Shown here one piece after another: positions 21,791 through 35,048 of a DNA stretch of 50,998 nucleotides. A program made the position numbers and the translations under genes. The notes beneath the pieces were generated by a model. The model did no database searches. It saw only the letters and a list, made by a program, of their open reading frames with translations, and was not told where the DNA came from. Source of the stretch: Atkinsonella hypoxylon (taxonomy: Eukaryota; Ascomycota; Sordariomycetes; Hypocreales; Clavicipitaceae); contig JFHB01000218.1 of the NCBI GenBank assembly GCA_000729835.1, positions 1 through 50,998 on the forward strand, read 5' to 3'. Numbering within the stretch: position 1 is the first letter of the stretch; every line of letters begins with the position of its first letter.

Positions 21791-23990
21791 TTAATATATA
21801 AGATAATAAATATAATAAGGGATCTATAGAATTTAATTAATCTTCTATAAATAGGTCTTCCTTATATAGAGCATGCTAGTAGGCTTCTTCCTTAAGGTTC
21901 TAGAAGATAGCTCTATTATCTATAGTTATAGCATTAGTAAAGAATTATATAATTGTTAGCTAAGGAGCTTTTCCTTTATTAGCTATATTAGATTCTTTAA
22001 TAAATACCTTACTTACATCCTAAGCATTATTAGAACTATTATTCTATATAGGTTTACTTAATCCTTTATAAGCCTATAGATAGGCTCTAAATTTACTGTT
22101 TAAAGGAGAGGTTCTATACTTCTTATTATTCTACTATCTTTACTGTACTTCTTAATGCTCTTTTTTGCTGTACTTTATTAACTAATATTCTTCTTTTCTA
22201 TAGATAAAGTAGCGTTATTTTTAGGTTTTACTTCTGCTACAGCTAGGGTCTCTTAAACGTTAATATTAATAGTCTATATAGAGAGCTTTATTATTAATAT
22301 TAAGTTAGTTAAATCTAATGTAGAATTAGCTAATTTCCTTCTGTACTTTTACAATACTAATTAACTTTTATAGGTTGCTAATAAGCTCTTAAAATGTTGC
22401 ATTAGTTGTAAATTTAGCTTAGCTATATTTAGGGATGCCTTTAACTGCTTAAAGGGTCTATTTAATAAGTTTAGAATTATCTATAAGAGAGTTAAAAAGG
22501 CTGTTATAAATATCTTAAAGGTTCTAGATTATTATATTAAGGCAGTTAAGTATAGATTTATTAAGGTTCTTAGTAATTATATTATGCAATATAATGCTAT
22601 TCTATCTTTAGCAATAGAACTACTTATTAGTTAAGGTCTTAAAGTGTTATCTAACAATTTTAACTATTTAATTAAAGGTATAATTTATCTTTATATTTAT
22701 TGTAATTATTATAAGGTAGAATTTATATACTTTACCTATTAGTATTACTAGAAATACCTTTATTATTGCTAGTTCTAAGAAATTAAGTTGTTAATATAGG
22801 TCTTTAAGAATAACTACTTTTAGTATAATAAAATCGAATATATTGCTGCTATATTTATTGCTTTCCTTATAGATCTTTATAAGGTTAAGGACTTTCCTTA
22901 TATTAATCTAGAAAGAATCTATTGTAGAAGGAAGTAACAGTTATACTGCTAGAAGCAGAAGAAATCTTATATTCTATAGTAAAGAGAAAGGAGGTAGTAT
23001 TTCTGCTAATATATCTATTAGATTGCTAGGTATACTTAACAAAAGTAATAGAGAGAGTGCTAAAGGTGTAAGAAAAGAGTTCTATAAAGAAGATTAAGGC
23101 TTCTTTACTGTAGATATAGGTTTTATATCTAGGTGTAGATTTAAGTAGAATTTACCTAATGCTATTTATTTATTAATCTCTTCTTTTAGCTATATAGATT
23201 GTTCCTTTTTCTATAGTACTCTTTTAAGGGAATTAGCAATTTAGCTACTGCTTCTGCCTATATAGACTCTATATTTATATAGTAAATTACGTAACGCTTT
23301 AATAATTAAAGTAGAAGCTCTTTAGAATAGGTCTTTATTTTAGTTAAAGAAGTTAAATTTAAAGTTCTTCTATTATTCTTAATCTCTAAATCTTTAATCT
23401 TTATAGAGGTTAATTATAAAGGTAATTCTATTGTTTAAATTAATAGTAGTAGCAGTTTCTAGGTTAATTTTATATATTAAGTTCTAATTTATTAATAGAA
23501 GTTTCTAATACTTTTAAAGTTATTCTAAAAGCTTATTAGGTTGTAGTTATTACTTAAATTCTTATAAATCTACTTAAGTTTATTGTAAACTTATTATATT
23601 AAATAAGATTAAGTAGTATAAAAAGAGAAAGTAGGTATAATAGAATTAGTATAAAGATAGAGAGATTTAGCTAGCTTCTAGCTAAGTTCTAAGATAGTTA
23701 AAGGAGTTAAATTCTATAGCATTAGCCGCTAAGGGTTCTAGCTAATAATTTAATTCCTTAGAAGTCTAATATTAACAATTAGTTAAACTAAAACGTTATT
23801 ATAAGTAAATATAACTTAGTAACTAAGCAATTATAAAGATATCTCTTCCTTTAGCACGCTTTACTAGTTACATTAGCCGCTAAGGGTTCTAGCTAATAGT
23901 ATTACGTCTCTTCTTGCTAAATCTAGCTAATCTATAGTTAGTTGTGCTAATCTCTTTAGTTATACTAAAGACTCCTAGTTAAGCAACTAC
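21791..23990 (-). pseudogene. COP2 gag and leader region (broken, not resolved)
   Basis: The remaining 2.2 kb up to the 5' LTR should hold gag and leader. Stops are dense and I could not define a capsid or zinc-knuckle motif. Two near-identical short blocks (TTAGCCGCTAAGGGTTCTAGCTAAT) occur at 23723-23747 and 23874-23898. No recognisable tRNA complement was found next to the 5' LTR. Confidence 0.4.
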
Positions 23991-23997
23991 TAATTAG

Positions 23998-24312
23998 TGT
24001 TAATAGACTAAGGGTCTAATTTATACTCCTTTAAGTTAGTTCTATAACTAGTTCACTAGTGCACTAGTAATTACATTAAAGAGGTTTAAATTCAGTTATC
24101 TAGGAGTTATATCTAACTAGCAAAAGAGGCTATATTATATACCCTATTAGATGCCTTATATGCCTTAGGCATAGTGTTGTGTTAAGGGGGAATTAAGGGG
24201 TATTGGCGACCCCGATGTAAGTGGGGACTAGTGTGCGGATACGACTAATTAGCGGTTGTATCCACCTACGCAGGTGCTGGAATCGCACGATAGAGTCATA
24301 ACGATTCCAACA
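23998..24312 (-). repeat. COP2 5' LTR (315 bp)
   Basis: Equal in length and collinear with 18002-18316. Here the RIP pattern is reversed: the inner left part is converted, whereas the outer 110 bp (24200-24312) are essentially unmutated, ending ATTCCAACA. Together the two LTRs let most of the ancestral LTR be inferred. Confidence 0.94.
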
Positions 24313-25080
24313 CTAATAGTCTACCTAAATTAATACACTAAAAAAAAGCTTTAAGAAGCAATATTTTTGCTAAAACCTAAAGAAGAAAAGGTATTCTAAG
24401 AAGTAAAAGTATACTTTAATAAAAACACTGTTCTATAGTACTATAACTTTAGTAAGTATTTATTCTTTAAAGTTAATGCTTATAAGAAAGAATTTAAGCT
24501 TTTTATTTTCTAGCTTATAGGCAAATAGAATAGTTATAGTATACTTAGTAAAGATATTAAAAATAACTAGCTTTAACTAATTCTCTTTCTCTTAAGATAC
24601 ACTTTTAACCTAAAGAAACATTATAGATTAACTAAGGTAGAGGTAGCTATAATTATATAAAGTGTCTAAAAGCTATAGAAAATAGTTTAATCTAACTACT
24701 ACACTATTAATATTATTATAGACTACTTATTAGTAAAGAGAATTATTAAATATACCTTACTTACTACAATAGATCTAGATAAAGCTAACCTAAAATTAGC
24801 TAAAGTAGCTAATTATCTATTGTAATTTAACTTAAGAGTCTTCTATATACTAAAAGTGCTAAATATAGTGCTAAATACACTCTCTAGGTTGTTAGTTATA
24901 GTCTTATACTAAGAGAAAGCTTATAACAGTAAATTTAATAAGCTTAATATAAGTGTATTTTTCGCTAAAGAATATAGCGCTATAGTAGTATTAAATAAAG
25001 AGCTAAAAGAGGAAATTGTTTAAGGCTATAGTTTTAATCTAAAGCTTAGTAGAATTATAGAAGGTATTAAGGACTTTTAT
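24313..25080 (+). pseudogene. GYP1-M RNase H and connector (broken)
   Basis: The pol frame resumes after COP2, beginning with the duplicated ctaat. SSKYLFFKVN-type text and a VFYI...LNIVLNTLSRLL block match GYP1-L 4657-3890. Numerous stops. Confidence 0.78.
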
Positions 25081-25199
25081 AAAAAGCAGAATTAGTAAAA
25101 TTAACAATAAAGGCTAAGGATTCTACTGTATAGATAGACCCTATAAAACAATAGACTTTTATACTATTATAATAGAAAAGGCCTATTTTAACTATATAT

Positions 25200-26560
25200 A
25201 TCTATAAAGGTTGTAGAATTTATCCTTAAAATAGTTTATAATAATTAAAACTATTTTAATGTCTATAGAATAGCAGTAGAATTATAGGTAGTTTACTTTC
25301 TATAGATATATAAGTAGATTTAAACCTATATTGCTTACTGCTATATCTATAAAGAAAATGTAATTAACTGCAGTAAGCTACTAAAGGAATTAAGGTTGTT
25401 AGAGTTAGTTCTAACTCCTTTTTATATAATTTCGCTTAATTTTATTACTAATATACCTAAAGTTAGCTTAATAAACACTCTATAGTAAAAAGATAGATAT
25501 AGCTTCTATAACTTACTATATTTAGTAAATTGCCTATTTAATAAGTAAATAATTCTTATACTTAAGTATATAATATATACAGTAGAAATTTAGGTAGAAC
25601 TACTCTTATAGATACTATATTTATTAAACTAAGGCCTTCTTAAGTAAATTATAAGTAATTAAGATCTAAAGTTTATTTCTAATATCTAAAGAAGTATATT
25701 TACCTAAATTAGAAGTAAATTGCTTATAGCTATAGCTTACTACCTATAGATAAATAGAACAGCTAAATAGAAGAATTAAATAGTTATTATTACTGTTTAA
25801 TACTATATAGTTATAAATCTAGATACACTATAGACTATAATACTTCTAGCACTATAGCACTAACTTAATAATACAGTAGTAGCTAGTATAGAGATTTCCT
25901 TTAACAAACTTATATATAGTTTCTAATTAGCTACTATTATTAATTTAATCTAATTAGATAACGTTCTTAGCAATAGAATAGATATAAGCAATATAGCTAT
26001 ACTTTAGAAGCTATACTAGCAAGAGGTAGAAACAGCTATTAGTATAGTAAATGCCTTAAGTAAGATTAAATACAATACCTAATATAAGCCTATTAATATT
26101 AAAGTAAAGAATATAGTCTATCTATAATTACACTAAAGATATATACTTCTAGAAAAGCTAAAAAAGAAATAGTTTTCTTAATAGGTAGAGCTATATAAGG
26201 TTCTTATAAAAGTAAACTTATTATTGTTTTACCTAGATTTCCTACTAGATTTATATATATATTTAGTAGTATTAGTAGCTTACCTTTAGAAGCTAAGATA
26301 AAGTAAAGACTCTTTTAACTAAGAAAAGTAACTACTACTGCTAATTATAATAGAAGGGTTTAGTATAAAGAACTATTAGGAAATTAAGCGAATTTATACC
26401 TATTAAATCTAATATTTCTGCAGTAGGTTAAGTAAGCTGTATCTAGAATTTCTTATATAATAGAAAGGGTTCTCTGCTAAAGATAACTAATAAATTGCTA
26501 AAAATAAGCTTAAAGTTAATACTTCTAAAATTATAAATAAATATCTATAGAAACACTCTA
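25200..26560 (+). pseudogene. GYP1-M integrase and chromodomain (broken)
   Basis: The zinc-binding segment around 25220-25360 keeps a Y-x-x-C-x-x-x pattern (YIAYCYIYKEN; family C-x-x-C). The core region begins ISLNFITNIPK-like at about 25420 and includes NQDLKFIS. The chromodomain at 26346-26560 aligns with GYP1-R 46410-46625. The 26560-27100 stretch is AT-rich spacer with no domain. Confidence 0.8.
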
Positions 26561-27167
26561 TAAATTAGGAAAAAGAGTATTAGCATTATTAAAAGAGTAA
26601 TATAGCCTACTAAAAAGCCCTAAATTAGCTAGTAAAAGCTTACTATTAACTCTTTTCTTTATAAGTCTTAATTTCCTTTATTATATAATAGATTGTTTAA
26701 ATCCCTTAGTATCTCTTTCTTTATATCCTTATTTATTATTATTAAAACTATTAAAATTAATCTATATTATAGAATTACAGGAGGTTAAGAAGAAAATACC
26801 TATAAATCTATATACTATTGTTTTAACCTACTTTTTCTATAAATTTACCTTTACTTTTACGAATTTTTACGCTTTCTACTATATAACCTTTTCCTTATAC
26901 CTTTATACATTATAAAATCTTATAAATTTATTAATACTATTATAGCTACTGCTCTTTCTATCCCTTTAGGCTGTTATTTAGCTACTTCTAATAGTTAAAC
27001 ACTAAAATACTACACTAAAGGCAATAAACTGCCTATAGAGTAAATTTCTATAGCCTATAGAACTAGCTAGCCTCTATAGAGCTACTTCTAGCCCCTTCTA
27101 TCCCTTCTGCAGAAAATCTACTACTATTATTCTTTTTTTCTAGTAGTTTAGAATTATTAATTCTAGT

Positions 27168-27872
27168 TATTGAAAATAATAGGGATTACAGGACTAGATA
27201 GAAGAGGGTAGTGGTCTCTTATATTTAGCACCTGTAATTGCTCCTAGCAATTATCACGTAGTGGAAGCAGCAGCGGCCTAAATCAAGCTGTAGTGTATAG
27301 TATAGATCACGTAGAGGCAGTAGATAACTATAATAATAGTGGTATCTTATATTAAGAGCGCTATAACGAACAAGTAAGGGTAGGATCTCGAATCTTTCTA
27401 GTCCCTTATAGACCTACTAACTATATCAGCAGGCTGTAGTCGCTAGAAGGGGCTTATAGGCTACTTTATAATTTCCGCAAAAAGATTTACTATATAAAAA
27501 CAAAAAAATCAACTTACGGCTATACAAACGAGACGCCTATATGCACAATTTAACAAATTCCACTAATAACAAGCAACCCTTATAAGCAACTCTATCTAAC
27601 AATTATACCATTAGATAGCCCTAATTCTTAGCTTTTGAATAGTATACTTCTTGAATTTCTACCACTGCTAGTTGTGGAGAAAATCGCTGTTAAAGTTAAC
27701 TATAGGTTAGGCAACTTTGCCCTAGTCGATTCTAGATGTTTCGCATCTAGTAACAGCGATATCTCTACTAAAAATCAACGTAACAAGACCTAGTTAGGGT
27801 CACGTGATAGAGCAACTAACAGACAACTAGCAAGCATAAAAATAGGCTATACAGGGTAGCTTATTTTTAACA
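27168..27872 (-). repeat. COP1-B 3' LTR (705 bp)
   Basis: Starts TATTGAAAATAAT (ancestral TGTTGAAAATAAT) and ends TTATTTTTAACA. Its 705-bp partner is 34344-35048. The last 130 bp are nearly identical between LTRs. The polypurine tract follows at 27873-27882. Confidence 0.95.
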
Positions 27873-28104
27873 CTCCCTCTAGAAATGTAAGAAGTAACTA
27901 GTTCTATAAGTAACTTAGCTCCTTTAAAGGATATCTAAGTTAGAATTAACCAACGAAAATACAGTACTAATAACAGGACTAAATAACATAACCAATTCCA
28001 GCAATTCCAGGGTAGTTATAGTTGAATATAACTAGTTGTTGTTGATTGTTTTTGTTGTTTTCGATTTTTAACTGTTTTTTCGTTGCTTTTCGATTTTTCG
28101 AGTG

Positions 28105-28120
28105 TTTTTTTTTTTTTTTT
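28105..28120. repeat. T16 homopolymer in COP1-B
   Basis: COP1-A has five T at the matching position (near 9663). This 16-nt run is in the untranslated region between RNase H and the 3' LTR and is a private expansion of this copy. Confidence 0.9.
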
Positions 28121-28129
28121 GTTGCTTTT

Positions 28130-29800
28130 ATAAGCTAGCTAGAAAGCTCTAGTAACTTAATAAATTGTTGATGCTTTTAAATAGCAAGAGGCTTAGTTAG
28201 GCCATCTGCTGGCATCTAATTTGTATTAATATAACTAACCTTAGCTATACCTTTATAAATCTTTTCCCTAATGTAGTTAAACTTCAAAAGGGTGTGCTTA
28301 GTCCTACTATGCAACGTTAGGTTGTAAGCAGTAACTATAGCGCCTTAATTATTACACCTAATAGGAATAGAAGGGGTTAAAGGCAGCTTTATCTCCTTAA
28401 AAAGGCTGTAGAGCCACTCTAATTCCCTAATAGCTTTAGATAATGCATTAGATTCTGCTTCTAAAGTGGAAAGAGCAATAGTACTAGCTTTCTTCGATTT
28501 CTAACTAATAGGTCCACTAGCTAGCTTATATAGATAAGCATAGGTTGATTTAGAAGAGACTTTATTACCAGCAAAATCGCTATCGCAATAACTAAGGAGG
28601 GTCTTAAGTACTTCTTTGCAACTAATAGAGCTATTAAAAGCTTTAGAAGAAGACCCTAGTGGTATAGAATGCTTATAAATAATGGCAAAGCTTCTAGTAC
28701 CACTTAAGTACCTTAGGAGGTGCTTAGAGGCGTTTAGGTGCTCTATATAGGGCTTAGCTAGGAAGGTTGATAGCCACTAAACGAAAAAGCAATATCAGCC
28801 CTAGTTAGCAATATTAGGTACATTATAGTGCCTATTATGCTCTAATAAAGCTTATAATTGGATTTTAAGAGAGGTTTTGTAACTAGTTGCTTTAAAATTC
28901 CCGGCTGTATAGGGATAGAAGCTAGCTTAGCATCTAGCATTTTGAATCTCTCTAGGGCTTTAAGTATATATTAAGATTGATGGATTTTAATAGACCTTTT
29001 AGACCTATTATAGGTGATTTAAACGCCTAGAAAGAATTCTGCTAGTCCTCTATCTTCTATTAGATAAGCTTAATTTAGTAGCTTTTTAAGCTTATTAATA
29101 TATTGTAAATCAGGCCCAATTAGAAGACAGTTATCTACATAAGTAGCAATATACGTAGATGTAGCTAGGTTATAAAAGACTGCTGGGTCTAATATAAGAG
29201 GTTTAAATCCATGCTTTTAAAGTAATTCTGTTAGAATTTGCTGCTATTCTCTAGGACTTTGCTTTAAACTATAGAGAGATTTTTCTAGCTTAATTACTTA
29301 GTCTTTAGAAGGCCTATAATTACAGCTTTTTAGTAGCTTAGCTACTAATGGCAATGCTTGCTCTATAAATTCAACGAATCTATCTAGGATTTCTATATAA
29401 ATAGCTTCTTTTAGCTTGCTATTTAAAAACGCTCCTATAAAGTCGATTTACTTAACTTCCTAGTTATTAAAAGCTGCAAGAGCTAATAATATACGCTAGC
29501 TAGGAGGAATACTAGTTGCAGTAAAGGTCTCTAGATAGTCTTAACCTTTTATTTGTATAAATCCCTTAGCAATAAGTTGGGCCTTATATTTTATAGGATT
29601 ATTTTCTTTATCCTTCTTTAGCCTATAAATAAGCCTATTCTTTAGAACTCTTCAGCCCTTAAGTACTTAGTCTTTCCCTATAAATTTAAAGGTTCTAGCA
29701 GCTAATAGCTGCTTAAATTCGCTATAGGTAGCTTCTATCTAATGCTGCTTAGCAGAGCTTTTTAGGGCTTGCTTCTACGTATTAGGAAGTTCATTCTTAC
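28130..29800 (-). pseudogene. COP1-B reverse transcriptase and RNase H (broken)
   Basis: Collinear with COP1-A 9690-11350 and with the same motifs: the catalytic box around 29140, the HTLLKFNYIREKI and LADSLTKPL-type RNase H end around 28180-28340. Its stop pattern differs partly from COP1-A, showing independent RIP. Confidence 0.88.
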
Positions 29801-30149
29801 TATTAGAAGTAATAGCTGCTTTAGTCCTTACCTTAAAGCATAGATCCTTGATTAAGGAAAATATATCTCTATCTAAATCTATAGCATTAGCATTAATAGA
29901 TTCAGCTTCAGCTTCTATAGGTTCTATATTAGCCTAAGGGGCTTCTATAGATATAGGGGCTTTAGGGGCCTCTACAGCTTCTATAGGGTTGCTTAGTAGA
30001 AGAGCTTAATCTACAGGTTCTAGTGGATAATTTAGCACATCTAGATAACTAGGATAAGGATACTTAGGGGTATAATTATCCACTAATTTATTGATTTCTC
30101 CCTCTAAAGGATTATTTACTATAGAACTAATAGGAACCTTAGGGATGCT

Positions 30150-31900
30150 CTATAAAATAGAACCTATTCCTTCTATAATTTTAATAAAGCTAGTCTTTAT
30201 AACAGCTCGTTTAGAGGGGATGTATATTAGATATACATTAGAACCTAGCGTAGCCAAAAGTCTACTAAGAATAGTTCTTTTAGCTAGCTTCTGCAACCTA
30301 GATCTCTGTTCTAATAGGATTAGAACTTCGCAATAGAAGCCTATAGCTCTAATTTTAGAAAAATTAGGCTTATAGGTCTTAGAAGGCTCTAAATCAGCTA
30401 AATATAGCTGTTTAGGACTTAGTAGTTTAGTACTATTCGCAGTAGTATTAACTAAATTTACTATAGCAAGAAGGATGTAAGACTATAGATATAGAGGTAA
30501 TTGTAACCACTATAGGGTAGTATATAAACAGTCTAGAAGTACCCTTATAGCTCTCTCTATTAGCCTATTCTATTTGTAAATATAGAGGCAAGAGGTACTA
30601 AAGCAAATACCCTTAGAAGATAGCTAAGCTTACAACCTAGTATTAATTTCTATACTACTATTAAAGTGAAGGTGTTTAGGGTAGCAGTTATACTAGTTTT
30701 TTAATTCCTTAAAGAAGCTTCTAATATAGCTATAAAGGGTAGAACCTTCTTTATTAGCTAGATTAAAAGACTACTTATACTGTAATTTTCTATTAATTAG
30801 AAAAAGAACTAGAGGCCTCTTATTGTGCAGTATAGGCTCTATCTTAACAGTATCTCCCTCTATAATATCTAAACATCTAAGGGGGTTAAGAATAGCATGC
30901 TTGCTAGGTCTTCTAACAGCTTTAGCTTAGTTGCAAGCTAGGCAGTTAAAATCCTTTTCCTTAATTTTTGTAAAATTAGGAATACCTTTAGTAATAGAAG
31001 CAGTCTTCTTTAGTAAAGGGAGTTCTATATACTCTAATCTAACGTGCTAAGTAGCAGCTAATTCTAGGAGCTTCTTATAGGAAGAAGAAGCAGTAGGATT
31101 TATACTACTAGAATTATTATTAAAGCTAGCTTCCTGTTGCTCCCTATCTTGCTAGATCTCTTAAGAACTATAGGCCTTGTTTAAGGGATCTAGACAGCTA
31201 TTTCCTCTAATATCTAGCAACTTAGGATTTAGACCTTCTAAATCCCTGTTATTAGAAGGAATCTAACTAGGAGCTCGTTTAGGAACTAGGGCTAATGGCT
31301 CTATAGCATCGTTATTAGTATTATCTTCTTTAAAATTAGATAATTCCTCGATTTAGCTATATTCCTCTAGATTAAAACTAGGCTGTTAAGGGATTTAAAC
31401 CTCTATAGGATAACTAGCATTATAACCGCTATTATAACTATTGCTAGTAAATCCTATATAAGAGAGATTTATGTGGTTTTTACACACTCTAGGGGTCTCT
31501 TACCCCTTAAGCTGTAAGAAGAAACTATGCTTTTTGGGATTTAGAAGCCTACAGCAGCTTCTATTAGCTAGAAATAGCTAATTTCTAAGGAGAGTGCCCC
31601 CTATTAAATAGTGCTTTAGACTACTAATTAGGTTAGTATCTAAACCTAGGCAATATAGAGCATCCTTTAGAGCTAAAGGCCTGTATTTAGCTGGATTTAT
31701 ACTAACTAGTACCTAGAATACAGCAGTTCCCTGTCCTTTAGGATAAATAGGACCTCCTCTAGTAGCAATAGGCGCGGTTTTACCCTTTTTTATAGGCTTA
31801 AAAGTCCTAAAAAATGCCTTATTGTTAACTATATAACAGGTAGAACCTGTATTATATAGTAAGGAGTTTTTAATTATTCTATTGGAATAGTTAAAAGAAG
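30150..31900 (-). pseudogene. COP1-B protease and integrase (broken)
   Basis: Aligned with COP1-A 11720-13475. The protease loop lies near 31840-31860 and the integrase HHCC and core around 30540-31090. The post-integrase block that stayed open in COP1-A carries stops here. Confidence 0.85.
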
Positions 31901-32059
31901 GGGTATTATTACTAGTAGTACTAGTATCACTAGTAGTGGATTCTATATCTAAATTGTAAGAATTATTACTACTAGAACTGCTAGATTCACTATTAGAATC
32001 TATAGTATCCTAGTTGCTAGTAGATAGGTTATAGCAACCTATAGCAAAAGCAGCTTCTC

Positions 32060-33080
32060 TATCCTTATTCCTAGAGTTTTTATTACTTCTTCTTCGGCCC
32101 TTCTACTTCTTCTTATTCTTAGAGGCTTTATCTATATCTTTATCTTTAGAGGCATTAGAATCGTTAGAATTAGAATCGTTAGAATTCTTCTTCTAATTAG
32201 GAGGATTCTTTCCTTAATTAGCCTTATTATTATTAGAACCATTAGAGTTAGAAGCTTTATAACTAAGAGCTTTAGATATAGAGGAGCTTTTATCTCTTTA
32301 TTCTTCTAATAAATTAGCTATAAGGAACTGTAAATTTAGCATTTTTACAGATAAACCTTGTGCTCTAGCAGCTCTAATAGAATATTGCTGCCTTTTAGCC
32401 TAGCTAGAGAAGGTCTTCTTTAAAGCATTAATATAATAATTTACCTAGTCGATTAGATTAATAGCTACACTATAGAGCTGTAATCTAGCTAGTAAATTAT
32501 TAAATTTAGCATTAAAGGCCTCTAAAGATCCCTTATAGTTCGAAAACAATAAGTTATAATAACTAGTATATAGCATACTACATTGTATTTTAGCACTCTA
32601 TAAATATTGCCTAACTAGAACGTTATAGGTATCTACAGGGGACTTATGCTAGCTTATAGCAGCTTAAGGTCTAGATTAGTAACTATCTCTTATAATTATA
32701 AGGATAATAGCTTGTTCTAAATCTACTAAAGTACTAGCTATACTAGAATTATTAATAAATTAAGGGAATCCTAAGGCCCTAAATTAAATAGTTAAAGCTT
32801 GCTTCTACTGTTTAAAATTTTTAGGGCCTTTTAGCTTAGCAGCCTCTAGAATAGAGTAAACCTTCTTATTTAACTCTTTTATAGTGCCTTTATTAAAAGT
32901 AGGCAGAAAAGTAGCACTATTAGAGAAACTAGAAGGTTTAGGGGCTTTAAAAGAGACTTTAGAAGCTCTTTTAGAAGTAATAGGATCTTCTACCTTAGAG
33001 GGAGACCCTATAGAGAGATTTCCTATAGATGTAATTATAGTATCTAATTTACTTAGTAAATTAGCTATATTACCTTTATT
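32060..33080 (-). pseudogene. COP1-B gag (broken)
   Basis: Collinear with COP1-A gag. The capsid-like SLEAFNAEFNNLLA-type segment and the Ser/Asn/Lys-rich basic tail are both present. Small in-frame length differences, such as a 9-bp gain near 32965, mark polymorphism of the linker. Confidence 0.72.
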
Positions 33081-33419
33081 TTAGCTTTATTTTGCTTTAC
33101 TATACCTAATAAATCTATTTAGGGTCTCTTGTTGCTTATCTATTTAAGCTTTTAGATTAGCTTAAACATTATAGACTTACACTACTCTTTTAGAAGCTAA
33201 TCTAGCTTCTTTTAGAGCCTTCTTAGCTGTATAATCTTCTTTATTAGAAGAGGAATCTACTGGCTAAGGGGGGGACCTTACTGGACCAGGAAAGCTAGTA
33301 GCAGCAGCTGTAGCTAGTGTACTAGAACCACTACCCCGTTTAGGGCTTATGCTCTTTCCCTTACCTGTTCCTTTTGGTGCTATTTTAAAGGATTTTAATA
33401 GCTAATTTAACGCTCTTTA

Positions 33420-34326
33420 TAGCTAATTATAGCCTAAATTACAGTGGAAAAGGTAGTAAATAACAGTAATAACCTCTACTAGATATTAATAGATTGCTCT
33501 ATTATAGGCCTAGAAGTGCCCTATATCTTTAGAAATTATACTGAGATTTTTCTCTAATTTCTTTTGTAATAGGTATAACAGGCTCTAAAAGCTGCGTTGT
33601 ATTGCGATCTGTATACACATACAATTTGTATAGCAGAATAGATTAACAAGCGGTCGCAAGGGGCATAAAACATAGGTTCTAGCTATTTTTAGCCAAAAAA
33701 TTCAGGAGATTCTTCTCCAATTAGGTTCTAATAAATTAGTGGAGACCTAGGTACAGCCAATTTAGGGATATCCAGCTAATTCCTACTTTAAAATCCTAAC
33801 TAGTAGGATTACTATATAAATTAATTCTGCAACTAAAAACATAGGAATATCTACAACAAGAGCTGTTAGGTATATACTACAAATTGTAGTATAGCCACTA
33901 ACAGAGGTGCATAGAGTGCACAATATACAAGATAACAGCATAACAACAAGCGATGCAGTGCAGCGCTAAGCTTATTTCTTAATAGAAATAATTGATTAAG
34001 CAGTGCCTAATAAAACAATTCGCAGTGCAAATGTAATGTATGCAGATGTATATATTTTGATGTTGCGCAATAATAGAACCTAGCTATTAAGAATAGCTTT
34101 AAAAGTGTGTATGCATAGGGTGCATAGAGTGCGGGAGGCATAGGGTAGGCAGAATGAAAACACTAGTATAGTGGCTGGCAATGTGTGTGCAGCAGGTATT
34201 AATAGCTTCCAGCAAGCTACTAATTTTTGGCAGCAATAGCTACTAGCGCAGGTCTTAATATAGCTTCTAGTGGGTAATACAGTACACAATAGTAGATTTC
34301 AGCGGGCTAACAGCTTGTAGATAGGT
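33420..34326 (-). other. COP1-B 5' leader, non-coding
   Basis: Counterpart of 14960-15878. A 69-codon open stretch at 34289-34080 has no collinear open frame in COP1-A and shows no known motif, so I call this untranslated leader. Confidence 0.6.
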
Positions 34327-34343
34327 CTTCCGGGCTTATAACC
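34327..34343 (-). promoter_or_regulatory. COP1-B primer-binding site (initiator tRNA-Met anticodon arm)
   Basis: The minus strand reads GGTTATAAGCCCGGAAG. It differs from COP1-A by one G-to-A change inside the anticodon complement. It directly abuts the LTR. Confidence 0.82.
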
Positions 34344-35048
34344 TATTGAAAATAATAGGGATTATAGGACTAGATAGAAGAGGGTAGTGGTCTCTTATAT
34401 TTAGCACCTGTAATTGCTCCTAGCAATTATTACGTAGTGGAAGCAGCAGCGGCCTAAATCAAGCTGTAGTGTATAGTATAGATTACGTAGAGGCAGTAGA
34501 TAACTATAATAATAGTAGTATCTTATATTAAAAGCGCTGTAACAAACAAGTGAGAGTAGGATCTCGAATCTTTTTAGTCCCTTATAGACCTACTAACTAT
34601 ATTAGCAGGCTGTAGTCGCTAGAAGGGGCTTATAGGCTACTTTATAATTTCCGCAAAAAGATTTACTATATAAAAACAAAAAAATCGACTTACAGCTATA
34701 TAAATAAGACGCTTATGTGCACAATTTAACAAATTCCACTAATAATAAGCAACCCTTATAAGCAACCCTATCCAACAATTATACCATTAGATAGCCCTAA
34801 TTTTTAGCTTTTAAATGGTATACTTCTTGAATTTCTACCTCTGCTAGTTGTAGAGAAAATCGCTGTTAAAGTTAACTATAGGTTAGGCAACTTTGCCCTA
34901 GTCGATTCTAGATGTTTCGCATCTAGTAACAGCGATATCTCTACCAAAAATCAACGTAACAAGACCTAGTTAGGGTCACGTGATAGAGCAACTAACAGAC
35001 AACTAGCAAGCATAAAAATAGGCTATACAGGATAGCTTATTTTTAACA
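34344..35048 (-). repeat. COP1-B 5' LTR (705 bp)
   Basis: Same ends as the partner at 27168-27872 and the same length. Differences between the two are almost all transitions, so they reflect RIP rather than age alone. Confidence 0.95.

Larger units (their letters stand above)
18002..24312 (-). mobile_element. COP2: complete Ty1/Copia element, second lineage
   Basis: 6311 bp with 315-bp LTRs and a perfect 5-bp TSD, ctaat, at 17997-18001 and 24313-24317. The empty site is visible in GYP1-L near 4657. The internal order on the minus strand is gag region, PR, IN region, RT, RNase H. Motifs match the fungal Copia group whose RT box is Q-T-DD rather than Y-V-DD. Heavily RIP-mutated inside; the outer 100-180 bp of each LTR are nearly clean. 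It shares no visible sequence with COP1. Confidence 0.95.
27168..35048 (-). mobile_element. COP1-B: complete Ty1/Copia element
   Basis: 7881 bp, two 705-bp LTRs, perfect 5-bp TSD ctagt at 27163-27167 and 35049-35053. The empty site is present in GYP1-R at 47231-47235, which reads through from attaatt to aaacctag. Gene order on the minus strand is leader, gag, PR, IN, RT, RNase H, as in COP1-A. RIP is of moderate density. It has an intact PBS, PPT and LTR set but a broken frame, so it is non-autonomous now. Confidence 0.96.
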
